A stretch of DNA of 64,000 bases, taken from Kuenenia sp039794105 (lineage in GTDB: Bacteria; Planctomycetota; Brocadiia; Brocadiales; Brocadiaceae). Made by a program: the position numbers and the translations under genes. This document shows positions 43,013 through 51,103 of this stretch, piece after piece (the stretch's first letter is position 1; each line of letters starts with the position of its first letter). The stretch is taken from NCBI RefSeq assembly GCF_039794105.1, contig NZ_JBDIWA010000008.1, forward strand, positions 56,302-120,301. The letters run 5' to 3'. Below the pieces are notes generated by a model. It worked only from the letters and a program-made list of their open reading frames with translations. It was not told where the DNA came from and did no database searches.

Positions 43013-43072
43013 ATACTTTGGTACTTTGGTTCTTTGACGGGGGGATGCAAGAGAACCGATGGAGAGAACCGA

Positions 43073-43337
43073 TGGGGTCAAACCTTATCTATTGACAAAA
43101 GAGTCGATAGTATAATTGCTCCGGATATCTCTGTGAGGGACGATAGAAGGCAATTCTTGTTGAAAAGGATTCCTGTCTTTTAGGGCTTTCGCGCTATATC
43201 CACTTAAACCCTGTTAAGATTACTATGAAAAAGTGTTAAGGAATGTCAAGCCTGACAAAACAGAGCCATCAAAATCTTAAATGTATGATCGTTTTGGTGA
43301 AAAACACTTTATTGTCAATAGGTTAGGTTTGACCCCA
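43073..43337. mobile_element. TGGGGTCAAACC-type MITE, full copy 5
   Basis: 265 bases, same ends as copies 2 and 4. The flanks are locally duplicated: GAGAACCGATGG occurs twice just before it, and CCCCACGACTTCCC twice at its end. Confidence 0.85.
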
Positions 43338-43431
43338 CGACTTCCCCACGACTTCCCTTCTCTCCCCATCGTGGGGGAACGGGCAAAACCACAATCCTCA
43401 AAGAAGCCGGTATAAGTCACCCGGGACGGTT

Positions 43432-43533
43432 TTAATGGCTGTGTTTCTTTTTACGTTCATGGTAATACGCAATGCCGAAGCCGATAAGAACAACCACTAT
43501 TGCAAGCATAAGAAACAGGCTGAGGGAGTCCAT
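43432..43533 (-). CDS. Tiny single-pass membrane protein, family member C
   Basis: A 33-residue frame with AAGGATTAAACAAA before its ATG. The sequence is MDSLSLFLMLAIVVVLIGFG then IAYYHERKKKHSH. It has one membrane helix and a basic tail ending in KHSH. Two more proteins of the same plan lie at 43768-43860 and 43877-43984. No database family is known to me. It follows a DUF6722-like gene by five bases. Confidence 0.6.
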   Translation of the reverse strand: MDSLSLFLMLAIVVVLIGFGIAYYHERKKKHSH

Positions 43534-43538
43534 TTTGT

Positions 43539-43724
43539 TTAATCCTTATTAGAAAACCAAAAACCCACAGAAAAGAAAATAACAGATAAAATGATACCTA
43601 AAATTACATGAAAGGTATTAATACCTTTTGGGGAGATTACACCGCCGATAATGAAACTTACATACGTAAGTTTAACTATATCGTATAACAGTTTTTTTAT
43701 ATCTTCCCTTTGGTTGCTTTTCAT
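43539..43724 (-). CDS. Small two-helix membrane protein, DUF6722-like, copy 2
   Basis: A protein of about 61 residues, MKSNQREDIKKLLYDIVKLT followed by YVSFIIGGVISPKGINTFHV and a second hydrophobic helix (ILGIILSVIFFSVGFWFSNK). The layout (L.YDI.KL.....I.G...) matches copy 1 at 43981-44169 and DUF6722 proteins. About 40 bases upstream of the ATG are also alike in both copies (TTTTATTRGTGTATTT). Function unknown. Confidence 0.65.
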   Translation of the reverse strand: MKSNQREDIKKLLYDIVKLTYVSFIIGGVISPKGINTFHVILGIILSVIFFSVGFWFSNKD

Positions 43725-43767
43725 ACACAACACTCTATCAAATACACTAATAAAATGGCGGGTGTCT

Positions 43768-43860
43768 TTAGTGGGAGCGTTTTCGTTTACGAAGGGTAAG
43801 GAAAATACCGATTAAGCCTATTACGGAAATGATTATGAAGAAAATTACAAGATTATCCAT
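43768..43860 (-). CDS. Tiny single-pass membrane protein, family member B
   Basis: A 30-residue frame MDNLVIFFIIISVIGLIGIF then LTLRKRKRSH, with AAGGTG six bases before its ATG. One membrane helix and a basic tail ending in RSH, like members A and C. Confidence 0.6.
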   Translation of the reverse strand: MDNLVIFFIIISVIGLIGIFLTLRKRKRSH

Positions 43861-43876
43861 TGTTTTCACCTTGTTT

Positions 43877-43984
43877 TTAGTGGGTATGTTTAGAATGCTT
43901 TTCTTTTCTGGCAATGAAAAAATATAACACCCATAAGGCGACTATCCCGACACCAAAGATTACTAAGAGGTTTGTTTCGTTCAT
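43877..43984 (-). CDS. Tiny single-pass membrane protein, family member A
   Basis: A 35-residue frame MNETNLLVIFGVGIVALWVL then YFFIARKEKHSKHTH, with AAAGGA upstream. Its ATG overlaps the TGA of the DUF6722-like gene (ATGA), so the two are translated together. One membrane helix and a His/Lys-rich tail. Confidence 0.65.
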   Translation of the reverse strand: MNETNLLVIFGVGIVALWVLYFFIARKEKHSKHTH

Positions 43985-44169
43985 TGGTTTATATCCTTTC
44001 TGTTTTCAATTTTAAAGGCTATAAAAAAAGCTGAACCTGTAAGCAGGATACCAAAAACCGTAACAAGCAGGCCGAACTTATGCGATACAAATTGACCTAA
44101 AATTAATGTAGCAAAAGAAAGCTTGCCGATATCGTAAATCGTTTTTGCTAAATTCTCATACTTTTTCAT
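43981..44169 (-). CDS. Small two-helix membrane protein, DUF6722-like, copy 1
   Basis: A 62-residue protein from the ATG at 44167-44169: MKKYENLAKTIYDIGKLSFA, then TLILGQFVSHKFGLLVTVFG and ILLTGSAFFIAFKIENRKD. Two membrane helices with a short loop. It resembles DUF6722 proteins, of unknown role. It overlaps tiny protein A by four bases. It is the first gene of a duplicated small-membrane-protein cluster. Confidence 0.68.
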   Translation of the reverse strand: MKKYENLAKTIYDIGKLSFATLILGQFVSHKFGLLVTVFGILLTGSAFFIAFKIENRKDINQ

Positions 44170-44259
44170 ACGCAGCATTCTACTAAATACACCAATAAAA
44201 ATAAATACTAAATAAAGCAGATAAGAACACATAAGAAATAGAATTGACAATAATTTGAA

Positions 44260-44459
44260 AGTACGGTAGTACGTACGCAAATACTGGCGTTGACGGACGC
44301 CATAGAGAATATGCCTGACCTGCCTGTGCGTTGCACCTGTCTGCGTGCTGTCGCACAGCACAGGCAGGCGCAGACAGGTAAAACAGGCAATCAGGGGCAA
44401 CGGCATTCTTGAACCGTCATTCAAGGGTGTTTGTTGCCTTTTTTATTTCAGGGGTGATT
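44260..44459 (+). ncRNA. Candidate structured leader with terminator-like hairpin, copy B
   Basis: It shares the ordered blocks ACGGTAGTACGTAC, GCGTTGACGGACGC, AATCAGGGGCAAC and a hairpin closed by GGCAAC...GTTGCC followed by TTTTTTA with copy A at 35316-35480. The inner stem is CTTGAA...TTCAAG here. A separate long hairpin (GCCTGTGCGTTGCACCTGTC pairing with GACAGGTAAAACAGGC in parts) is inserted at about 44320-44386. The block ends at AGGGGTGATTATG, the start of the recombinase, so it could attenuate its expression. Confidence 0.45.
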
Positions 44460-45989
44460 ATGGGTGTAAGGTTTAGAAAGTATTTCCCACAATGCAAGGG
44501 TAAGCGGGCTGAGGGCGACAGTTGCGGCAAGGTCGTTACGGCGGGTATTGACTGTGAGGGAAAGAGGGGCAAGCATTGTCCCTGATGGTGTATCAGGTAC
44601 ATGCGGGCGGTGGATGGTAGAATTTTTTGACGACAGCAAGAAATGGTAACACTTTAGTCTTTTGAAACTGGAAATAATCATTTGTAGTGCGACGAGGTTC
44701 GTCGCACCAAAAAAACAGTGCGATATAGTCAAAAAAATAAGGTTTTTGGAAGATGAATAATAAAATTTATTGCAAGGGTGGTACAGGCATCCTGCCTGTA
44801 TTCCGCACAGGCAAGATGCCTGTGCCACCCATCTATTGATACCTGGATTGTATATTAAATTTTAGAAAAACAGATACTTCTGGCTATATACGATAAGGAA
44901 TAGGGTCTACTCAAAACAATGCGACGAACCTCGTCGCGCTACATTGTTGGAATTTTTCAAAAAACTAAAGTGTTACAAGAAATGGGTATCGCTTAGCTTT
45001 AAGGATGTCAGGAGCAAGAAGGATGCTGAGAGACGTTTGGCAATGTTCATAAGCGATAGAGAGCGGGGCAAGCTTTCCCTGCCAAAGAAGAAGGCTATAC
45101 CAACACTGGCAGCATACAGCAAGACTTATCTGGACTTCTGCAAGAATGATAAGAAAAATACTTATGCCTTAAAATGTCAGATCGTGAAAGCTTTAACACG
45201 GTATCTTGGGGAATACAGCATGGATAAGTTGACGCCATTTATCATAGAGAAATATCGGATTGAACGCAGAGAAAAGAGGACAAGGTCAAGGATAGCAGTA
45301 TAAATATTGATATTGCTATCCTGTCTCATATTTACACGGTAGCTATTAAAGCGGGGATCGTAAGCGAGAATCCCTGCAAAGATGTCAGGCGCCTGAAGGT
45401 AACAGAGACCAGAGACCGTGTATTGTCTCAGCCTGAAATAACCCTATTGCTTGAAAAACTGCAAGGTAAAGACCGTCTCATGGTATTAGTAGGACTCTTT
45501 ACCGGGTTACGTTTAGGCGGTATTTTAGGTCTTTCATGGGCTGATATAGACCTCACCAGTAGAATTATATCGTCCAGCCATAAGACCGGTAAGCTGGTAT
45601 CAATCCCAATTTCTGATTACCTTGCCGGGGAGTTGTTGCGGTATAAAGAAACTAATCCGCAAAGCATATCCGGCGACAGGTTGTTTGAGACAAGAGACAT
45701 AACAGCGTCGGTAGTAACTAATTGGAGCGCACATTTCAGCAGCCTGTTCAGGAGCTTAGGTATTCAGGATTTTACCTTCCATAATCTGAGACATACCTTT
45801 TCCAGCATTCTACAAGGCGAGCTTGGTATTGGTGCAGTAACGGTGCAAGGCATGACAGGTCATTCAAGCCTGAGCATGCTACAGAAATATTCACATAGCA
45901 ATTTAAGCAATATGCAGAAGGCAATTGAAGCATTAACGGACCATGTCCTGCGTAAGACACCTGATGCCGATTTAGCAATGGCACAATAA
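44460..45989 (+). pseudogene. Tyrosine recombinase (XerC/phage integrase type), disrupted three times
   Basis: The start at 44460 (MGVRFRKYFPQCKGKRAEGD) has AGGGGTG upstream. A +1 base in the CCC near 44580 shifts the frame, which resumes as CPDGVSGTCGRWMVEFFDDS and then KKW. At 44647 a 329-base MITE interrupts it; coding resumes at 44976 with KKWVSLSFKDVRSKKDAERR. A further frame change near 45277 separates the core-binding domain from the catalytic domain. That domain holds LFTGLRLGGILGLSWADIDL (Arg), FHNLRHTFSS (HxxR) and GHSSLSMLQKYSH (His and Tyr), so the catalytic set is intact from 45423 on. Restored, it would be a roughly 390-residue integrase. Inactive as it stands. Confidence 0.88.
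44647..44975. mobile_element. 329-bp MITE with inverted ends and 10-bp target duplication
   Basis: The left end TAACACTTTAGTCTTTTGAA mirrors the right end TTTTTCAAAAAACTAAAGTG followed by TTA. Both sides are flanked by CAAGAAATGG (44637-44646 and 44976-44985), a perfect 10-base target site duplication that falls inside the recombinase gene; removing the element and one copy restores KKWVSLSF. It contains hairpin cores: GTGGTACAGGCATCCTGCCT pairing with GGCAAGATGCCTGTGCCACC, and GCGACGAGGTTCGTCGC and its partner. No coding capacity, so it depends on an outside transposase. Confidence 0.92.
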
Positions 45990-46080
45990 AAGGTACGGCA
46001 GTAAGCTACAAACAGGAAACACTAACTGCCTTGAATACCAATATCTACAAGGCTTTCAAGGTAATTCACATCAGCTTTCA

Positions 46081-46575
46081 TTATTTATAGTTTATAAACT
46101 GCATTGCAAAGTCATTGTCCATGTCTTTAAGTTCCTTCATAACCAACTGGAGATCGTCAATCTTTTGTCCTGAAACACGTACCTGGTCTTCTTGTATTTT
46201 TGCCTGAACCTTGAGTTTTAAATTTTTTATAGCTTTAACGATCTCCTTTGCCTTGTCGGTGGGTATTCCCGTTTGCAATGTAACCGTCTGCCGTTTCGTT
46301 CCGCCAACGGCGTCTTCCGTTTTGCCGAAGGTGATGGCCTTTAGCGGGATATTCCTTTTCGCCATTTTTTCTTTTAAAATTTCCGTTAAGGCAGACAATT
46401 TATAATCATCCTCGGCAAACAGTGTAATGGTGTCATCTTTATTTAATGTAATCGAGGACTTGCTTCCTTTGAAATCATACCTTACGGCTATTTGTTTTTG
46501 CGCCTGGTCGATAGCATTTTTTATCTCATGCATTTCGACCTTGCACACAATGTCAAATGAATGCGTTTCCGCCAT
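46081..46575 (-). CDS. yajQ: YajQ-family nucleotide/c-di-GMP-binding protein
   Basis: A 164-residue protein, AAGGAG upstream of the ATG. It shows FDIVCKVEMHEIKNAIDQAQ, then VRYDFKGSKSSITLNKDDT, and a second half ending DFAMQFINYK, the two-ferredoxin-fold layout of YajQ. Family members bind nucleic acid or cyclic di-GMP. It lies alone on the minus strand after the recombinase relic. Complete. Confidence 0.95.
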   Translation of the reverse strand: MAETHSFDIVCKVEMHEIKNAIDQAQKQIAVRYDFKGSKSSITLNKDDTITLFAEDDYKLSALTEILKEKMAKRNIPLKAITFGKTEDAVGGTKRQTVTLQTGIPTDKAKEIVKAIKNLKLKVQAKIQEDQVRVSGQKIDDLQLVMKELKDMDNDFAMQFINYK

Positions 46576-46617
46576 AATTATCTCTCCTTACATTAACATG
46601 ATATAATAATTATAAAT

Positions 46618-46692
46618 TGTAACACTTTGGTTTTTGGGGAAAATCCGTCCATGCGTTAACCCATGCTTCAGTATGGGGTTAACGCATGGACG
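46618..46692. repeat. MITE end plus strong hairpin downstream of the zincin gene
   Basis: TGTAACACTTTGGTTTTTGG (46618-46637) matches the dispersed MITE end. It is followed by the palindrome CGTCCATGCGTTAACCCAT (46646-46664) and ATGGGGTTAACGCATGGACG (46673-46692). The hairpin begins two bases after the zincin stop and may end its transcription. Confidence 0.6.
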
Positions 46693-46693
46693 A

Positions 46694-47425
46694 TTAATAT
46701 CCCAATTGCCTTATTTCCTCTTCTGAAAATCCGACGTAATGGGCGACTTCGTGGCGAACTACTTTTTTAATTCTTTGTTTAATCTCCTCTTCCGAATGGC
46801 AGACGGATTCAATATTTTTCTGGAAAAGAGTAATCTTTTCCGGCAATGTGCCCGAATGCCAGACACTTTTTTTGTTCAGGGGAATACCCTGAAAAACTCC
46901 GAGAAGCATCCTGTTTGGCTTTAACTTCAGTTTTTCAAGTATAGAGGCATTGGGTCTGTCTTCCACAACGATAGAAACATTTTCCAGGCGGGTTTTTATG
47001 TTTTGCGGCAATTCCTTTATTGCATCCAGCGCCAGTTGTTCGAAATGTGTTAAGCCCTTGTCGTGCGGTTCTTCATTTACTACCTTGCCAAAAAAATATT
47101 CTTCCGCATCGACTATTTTATATTTGATAATGAACACCTTGCCAACAAAAAAGAGCAGTCCGCCCACCATAGATAATACCACCCATATATTCCAGCCATG
47201 CATCACCATAACACTGCCCAATGCCCCCAAAAGCGAAGCAATGGCAAAGAACCCAAGCAATGCAGAGAACCCCCTGGTATCCGTCTCACATACTTCATCA
47301 AATACCAACGGAGATATCTGCTTACCGCAGCGGGAGCATTGTAGTGTGCTGTCTTTACAAAATTCTTCCATATGGTGCGTTTTACCACAATGAAAACATT
47401 TAAGTGGGATATCGTCTTTTACCAT
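46694..47425 (-). CDS. Membrane zincin metallopeptidase-family protein with N-terminal zinc ribbon
   Basis: The start is set at the ATG at 47423-47425 (MVKDDIPLKCFHCGKTHHME); six more upstream codons are possible and no ribosome binding site decides. Residues about 8-35 have two CxxC pairs (CFHCG, CSRCG), a zinc ribbon. Two membrane helices follow (about 52-95). The C-terminal 110 residues are a Zincin_1 domain: FEQLALDAIKELPQNIKTRL, VEDRPN, LLGVFQGIPL and VVRHEVAHYVGFSEEEI with the HExxH site. Stand-alone Zincin_1 proteins are short and soluble; the ribbon and membrane helices are an added module. The substrate is unknown. Confidence 0.82.
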   Translation of the reverse strand: MVKDDIPLKCFHCGKTHHMEEFCKDSTLQCSRCGKQISPLVFDEVCETDTRGFSALLGFFAIASLLGALGSVMVMHGWNIWVVLSMVGGLLFFVGKVFIIKYKIVDAEEYFFGKVVNEEPHDKGLTHFEQLALDAIKELPQNIKTRLENVSIVVEDRPNASILEKLKLKPNRMLLGVFQGIPLNKKSVWHSGTLPEKITLFQKNIESVCHSEEEIKQRIKKVVRHEVAHYVGFSEEEIRQLGY

Positions 47426-47462
47426 AGATATAATATAAAACAAACAAAGAGTTTAACCACGA

Positions 47463-47539
47463 AACAGCCCTTCGGAGTGAAAGATAAAGCCAGAGTGAAA
47501 ATCTCACTTTCACTTTATCTCTCACTCCGAAGGGCTGTT
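47463..47539. repeat. Long hairpin repeat
   Basis: AACAGCCCTTCGGAGTGA at 47463-47480 pairs with TCACTCCGAAGGGCTGTT at 47522-47539, with AAGATAAAG and CTTTATCT extending the stem. It is probably a small palindromic repeat rather than a terminator, as no T-run follows. Confidence 0.6.
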
Positions 47540-48032
47540 ATGCATTTTGAAAAATGAGCATTAAAAACAAGAAGTTGATGAATAGTAGTAGTAGTACGAA
47601 GAAAAACTTACAAAAAAAGAAGTTTTTTCCAGGGTAATACTATATTGCCCTCCAAAATCTTACAGAGACTACCCCACAAAAACCACTTAAATTATGCTTA
47701 AAAGCATTTATTTCCCAAAAACGCAATTTGCTGTATAGGCATTTCAATATTTTTGCTTAAACAATAAACAAACCCACCCCTGCCCCTCAAGAGGGGAATT
47801 TGATAATTCCCCTCTTGAGGGGCAGGGGTGGGGGAAAATGAATGCCGTTGGGTTTTCGTCTTTAAAAAAACCAAACCTAATTTAATTGACTATAAAAGAA
47901 AAAGCATCCAGAATAGTGTATCATTTTCTCCTGCCTGTAATATATATTGTGGCACGCAGAATATTTATATGAACGTGTATTTTGATATGATTTGAGCAAA
48001 TCGATTTAACAATCCGCCTGTTTTCACAAAAA
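47540..48032. repeat. Gene-free stretch containing a second perfect palindrome
   Basis: No gene is supported between the zincin and potassium transporter genes. CCCACCCCTGCCCCTCAAGA then GGGGAATT at 47773-47800 is mirrored by AATTCCCCTCTTGAGGGGCA then GGGGTGGG up to 47832, a near-perfect 60-base palindrome of the REP type. The rest is AT-rich and may include the ktr promoter. Confidence 0.55.
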
Positions 48033-49370
48033 ATGAGTTATTTTAAATCAAATCCCTATCGTGTTATACTTTTTGGCTTTGTTTTTATTATCATAATCGG
48101 CGCCTTTCTTTTAGCCCACCCTGCCGCTTCGACTTCAGGGGAACCGCAATCAGCGGCAGACGCTTTTTTTGTCGCTACCTCAGCAATTTCCACCACCGGT
48201 TTGAGCGTTGTAGATATAGGGAAATTTTATACTCTTTTTGGCCAGACGGTAATCCTTGTGCTTTTTCAAATTGGCGGGCTGGGATATATGATCTTTATTG
48301 TTCTGGTAATGTACGGGCTTGGCATTCGATTATCTTTAGGCGGCAGAATAGTTTTAGAAGAATCCTTTAGTTCGCATCCTTATGAAGATGTTTTAAGGTT
48401 TAGTAAAATTATTTGCCTCATTACCTTTGTATTTGAATTTTCCGGTGCGGTATTTCTGACCCTCTTTTGGATGAAGGAATTCCCTTTAAAAGAGGCGGTG
48501 TATCTGGGCATATTTCATTCTGTTTCCGCCTTTTGCACTGCCGGCTTTTGTTTATTTCCGGATAATTTTTGTACATACGGCAACAGCATTTATTTTAACT
48601 GCGTCATCAATGGCCTGTGTATTGCCGGCAGTATTGGGTTTCCGGTGATCTATGATATTTATCATACATTTTTTGTGAAAGCGCCGGAAGGTGAGATGCT
48701 GCGAAAGATTTCGGTCCATACGAGGCTGGTAATGGTTATGATGCCGATTCTCATATTTTCCGGGTGGATTTTGATTTTTCTTTTTGAATGGCATTCCCCG
48801 TTTCCTACGTTTAAAGACAGGGTGTTGGCGACATTGTTTCAGGCAATTTCTACTTCAACAACAACGGGCTTCAACACGGTAAATACCGGCATGATGAAAA
48901 TCTCGTCATTGACTACGATGCTTATGCTGATGTACATAGGCGCACCCGCCGGAGGCACCGGGGGAGGCGTTAAATCTACTACTTTTGGCGTCCTGATTGC
49001 GTCCATTTTTTCGGTTGTTTCAATGAAAGAAGAACCCATATTGTTTAATAAACGTATATCAGCAAAAATCAGGGCAAAGGCATTTGCTATCTGTACCCTG
49101 GCAATGCTCGTGATCATTACGGATATATTAATTCTTTCTGCAACTGAAAAGTCTTCTTATATTGATATTGTGTATGAAACCTTTTCTGCCTTTGGCACTG
49201 TAGGGCTTTCCACAGGAATTACTCCTTCGCTGAGCGTCGCCGGCAAATTCATTATTTGCGCCACAATGCTTATTGGGAGGATAGGCCCGCTCGTCATAGG
49301 ATATTCCGTTTGGGGCAGGAAAAAAACAGTTTCCATTAAATACCCGCAAGGGACTTTTATGGTTGGCTAA
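48033..49370 (+). CDS. ktrB: Potassium uptake membrane subunit KtrB/TrkH
   Basis: A 445-residue integral membrane protein with about ten hydrophobic segments in four M1-P-M2 units. The pore loops show ATSAISTTGLSVVD, SVSAFCTAGFCLFP, STSTTTGFNTV and AFGTVGLSTGITP, each with the selectivity-filter glycine. It imports K+ with Na+ or H+ coupling, gated by the cytoplasmic subunit encoded next. The length suits KtrB. The downstream gene begins 31 bases later. Confidence 0.95.
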   Translation: MSYFKSNPYRVILFGFVFIIIIGAFLLAHPAASTSGEPQSAADAFFVATSAISTTGLSVVDIGKFYTLFGQTVILVLFQIGGLGYMIFIVLVMYGLGIRLSLGGRIVLEESFSSHPYEDVLRFSKIICLITFVFEFSGAVFLTLFWMKEFPLKEAVYLGIFHSVSAFCTAGFCLFPDNFCTYGNSIYFNCVINGLCIAGSIGFPVIYDIYHTFFVKAPEGEMLRKISVHTRLVMVMMPILIFSGWILIFLFEWHSPFPTFKDRVLATLFQAISTSTTTGFNTVNTGMMKISSLTTMLMLMYIGAPAGGTGGGVKSTTFGVLIASIFSVVSMKEEPILFNKRISAKIRAKAFAICTLAMLVIITDILILSATEKSSYIDIVYETFSAFGTVGLSTGITPSLSVAGKFIICATMLIGRIGPLVIGYSVWGRKKTVSIKYPQGTFMVG

Positions 49371-49401
49371 TAAATGATAATTTTAAAGGAGTAATAAAGG
49401 C

Positions 49402-50094
49402 ATGAGACAATTTGCGATAATTGGACTGGGAAGGTTTGGCTTCAAGGTGGCAGAAGTATTGGCTAAAAAAGGAGCATCGGTGATTGCGATTGACCGGCGG
49501 CAGGATTTAGTGGAAAAAATAAGCGATTTTGTTACCAAGGCAATTCAGATAGATAGTGCCAATGAGGAGGCGCTTATAGCCAGCGGCATTAAGGATGCAG
49601 ATGTGGCGATAATCAGCATTGGCGAAAACATTGAATCGAGCATCCTTACCACGGCACTGGTCAAAAATATAGGCATAAATGAGATCATTTCCCGCGCGTG
49701 TACATCGCTTCACGCACAGATATTAAAAATGGTGGGCGCCACACGCGTAATATTCCCCGAAGAAGATATGGGCGTTCGCGTAGCAAACAGTGTTTTATCT
49801 CCAGGCACATTGGAATACCTGGAACTGGGCGCAGATTATACACTTGCAGAAATTGAGGCGAAAAAAGAATGGATTGGCAGCACGATAAACGTATGGGATG
49901 TAAAGAATAAATTTGGGGTTAACGTTGTGATTATAAAGAGGAAGATTGTTGAAACTATGGAAAAGGCAGAAGAGGCAAAAGAAAAAGAAATAAAAGTGCT
50001 GCCCACCACAAATTATAAAATTGAAGAAGGCGATGTTTTTATTATTTTGGGCGATAAGAAAGATATCGAGATATTTGAGAGAAAATGGAAATAA
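49402..50094 (+). CDS. ktrA: Potassium uptake regulatory subunit KtrA/TrkA
   Basis: A 230-residue cytoplasmic protein with AAAGGAG upstream. The N-terminal RCK_N Rossmann domain has IIGLGRFGFKVAEVLAKKGA and the acidic IAIDRRQDLVE, which binds NAD(H) or ATP/ADP. The C-terminal RCK_C domain (about 145-228) ends with EGDVFIILGDKKDIEIFERK. One RCK unit, as in KtrA rather than the doubled TrkA. It forms a ring that gates KtrB. Confidence 0.95.
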   Translation: MRQFAIIGLGRFGFKVAEVLAKKGASVIAIDRRQDLVEKISDFVTKAIQIDSANEEALIASGIKDADVAIISIGENIESSILTTALVKNIGINEIISRACTSLHAQILKMVGATRVIFPEEDMGVRVANSVLSPGTLEYLELGADYTLAEIEAKKEWIGSTINVWDVKNKFGVNVVIIKRKIVETMEKAEEAKEKEIKVLPTTNYKIEEGDVFIILGDKKDIEIFERKWK

Positions 50095-50421
50095 TGACAG
50101 GTTTTTCCCCTCAGACCATACGCTTTCCTGTCCTTTTACAGTGGTATTCCACTTTAAAAAAACCTTTTTTTACACGCATTTCGTATCATCCCGAAGTTTC
50201 ATGGTAAAGATAGTCAAAGAATCCCTGATTTCAATAAAAGTAACAAAAAATTAAGTTGAGAAATGAACGGTAACATGATATTTTCTTACCATATTTAGTG
50301 CCTTACCTTGCACTCCATCCCTTAATCCGGACAAGCCGAAACCAAACAAGCATGATAACAATAAAGCAAAATTTCTATAGGAACGATTGGATTTCAATCT
50401 CGATACCGTAAAGCAATAACC
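50095..50421. other. Intergenic gap, no gene seen
   Basis: About 325 bases between ktrA and the DUF2062 gene with no credible coding region. No terminator or palindromic repeat as strong as those elsewhere was noticed. Confidence 0.45.
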
Positions 50422-50970
50422 GTGAACTTTTTAATAAATAATAAATATACCCCAAAACGCCTGCAGGAGAAAATATATTCCTATCTTCGCGGGCTGGTTA
50501 AATTACGCAGTTCGTCAAGGGCGATCGCCCTTGGCGTTGCCATCGGGATATTTGTTGCTGTGACGCCGACTATCGGACTACAAATTTTTATCGCCGCCTT
50601 TCTCTCGTCGATCTGCAATGCCAACCGGCCTGCGGCTATTATCTTTGTGTGGACAACAAATCCCATAACCTTTCCATTTGTCTATGGGTTTACTTACTGG
50701 GTGGGCAACCTTTTCTGGAGCGGCCCTCCGCTCTTTAAAGTCAAAGAAATTTTAATGAAAACTGACCATGCATTGGATAAAGGGGAAGTATGGCATTTCT
50801 ATGACCGGTTGAAAACAATCATGACTCTCTGGAGAAATATTTTCATTCCCCTCACGATCGGCGGAATAATTGTAGGCGCTGTTGCAGGGGGTATTGCCTA
50901 CATAATTACATTGCGGGTGATTCTGTATTGTAAAAAGCATCTCAGGCACACCCAACACGAAAATACATGA
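50422..50970 (+). CDS. DUF2062 membrane protein
   Basis: A 182-residue protein from a GTG at 50422 without a strong ribosome binding site. It shows the DUF2062 features SSRAIALGVAIGIFVAVTPT (helix 1), then WTTNPITFPFVYGFTYWVGN (conserved TNP) and two C-terminal membrane helices. The family is often linked to glycosyltransferase or envelope genes, without a defined reaction. It stands alone on the plus strand. Confidence 0.85.
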   Translation: MNFLINNKYTPKRLQEKIYSYLRGLVKLRSSSRAIALGVAIGIFVAVTPTIGLQIFIAAFLSSICNANRPAAIIFVWTTNPITFPFVYGFTYWVGNLFWSGPPLFKVKEILMKTDHALDKGEVWHFYDRLKTIMTLWRNIFIPLTIGGIIVGAVAGGIAYIITLRVILYCKKHLRHTQHENT

Positions 50971-51103
50971 ATTTCTGCCGGTTCAACCTGGAGGCAGGCA
51001 CATCGTTCCAGCGACCAGAAGCCATCTTGTAACATTTTCCCAAAAAGTTTAACTGCTGCCTTAATTTTGAATTTTCAAACCAGATGAGAAAGGGAATAAA
51101 AAA

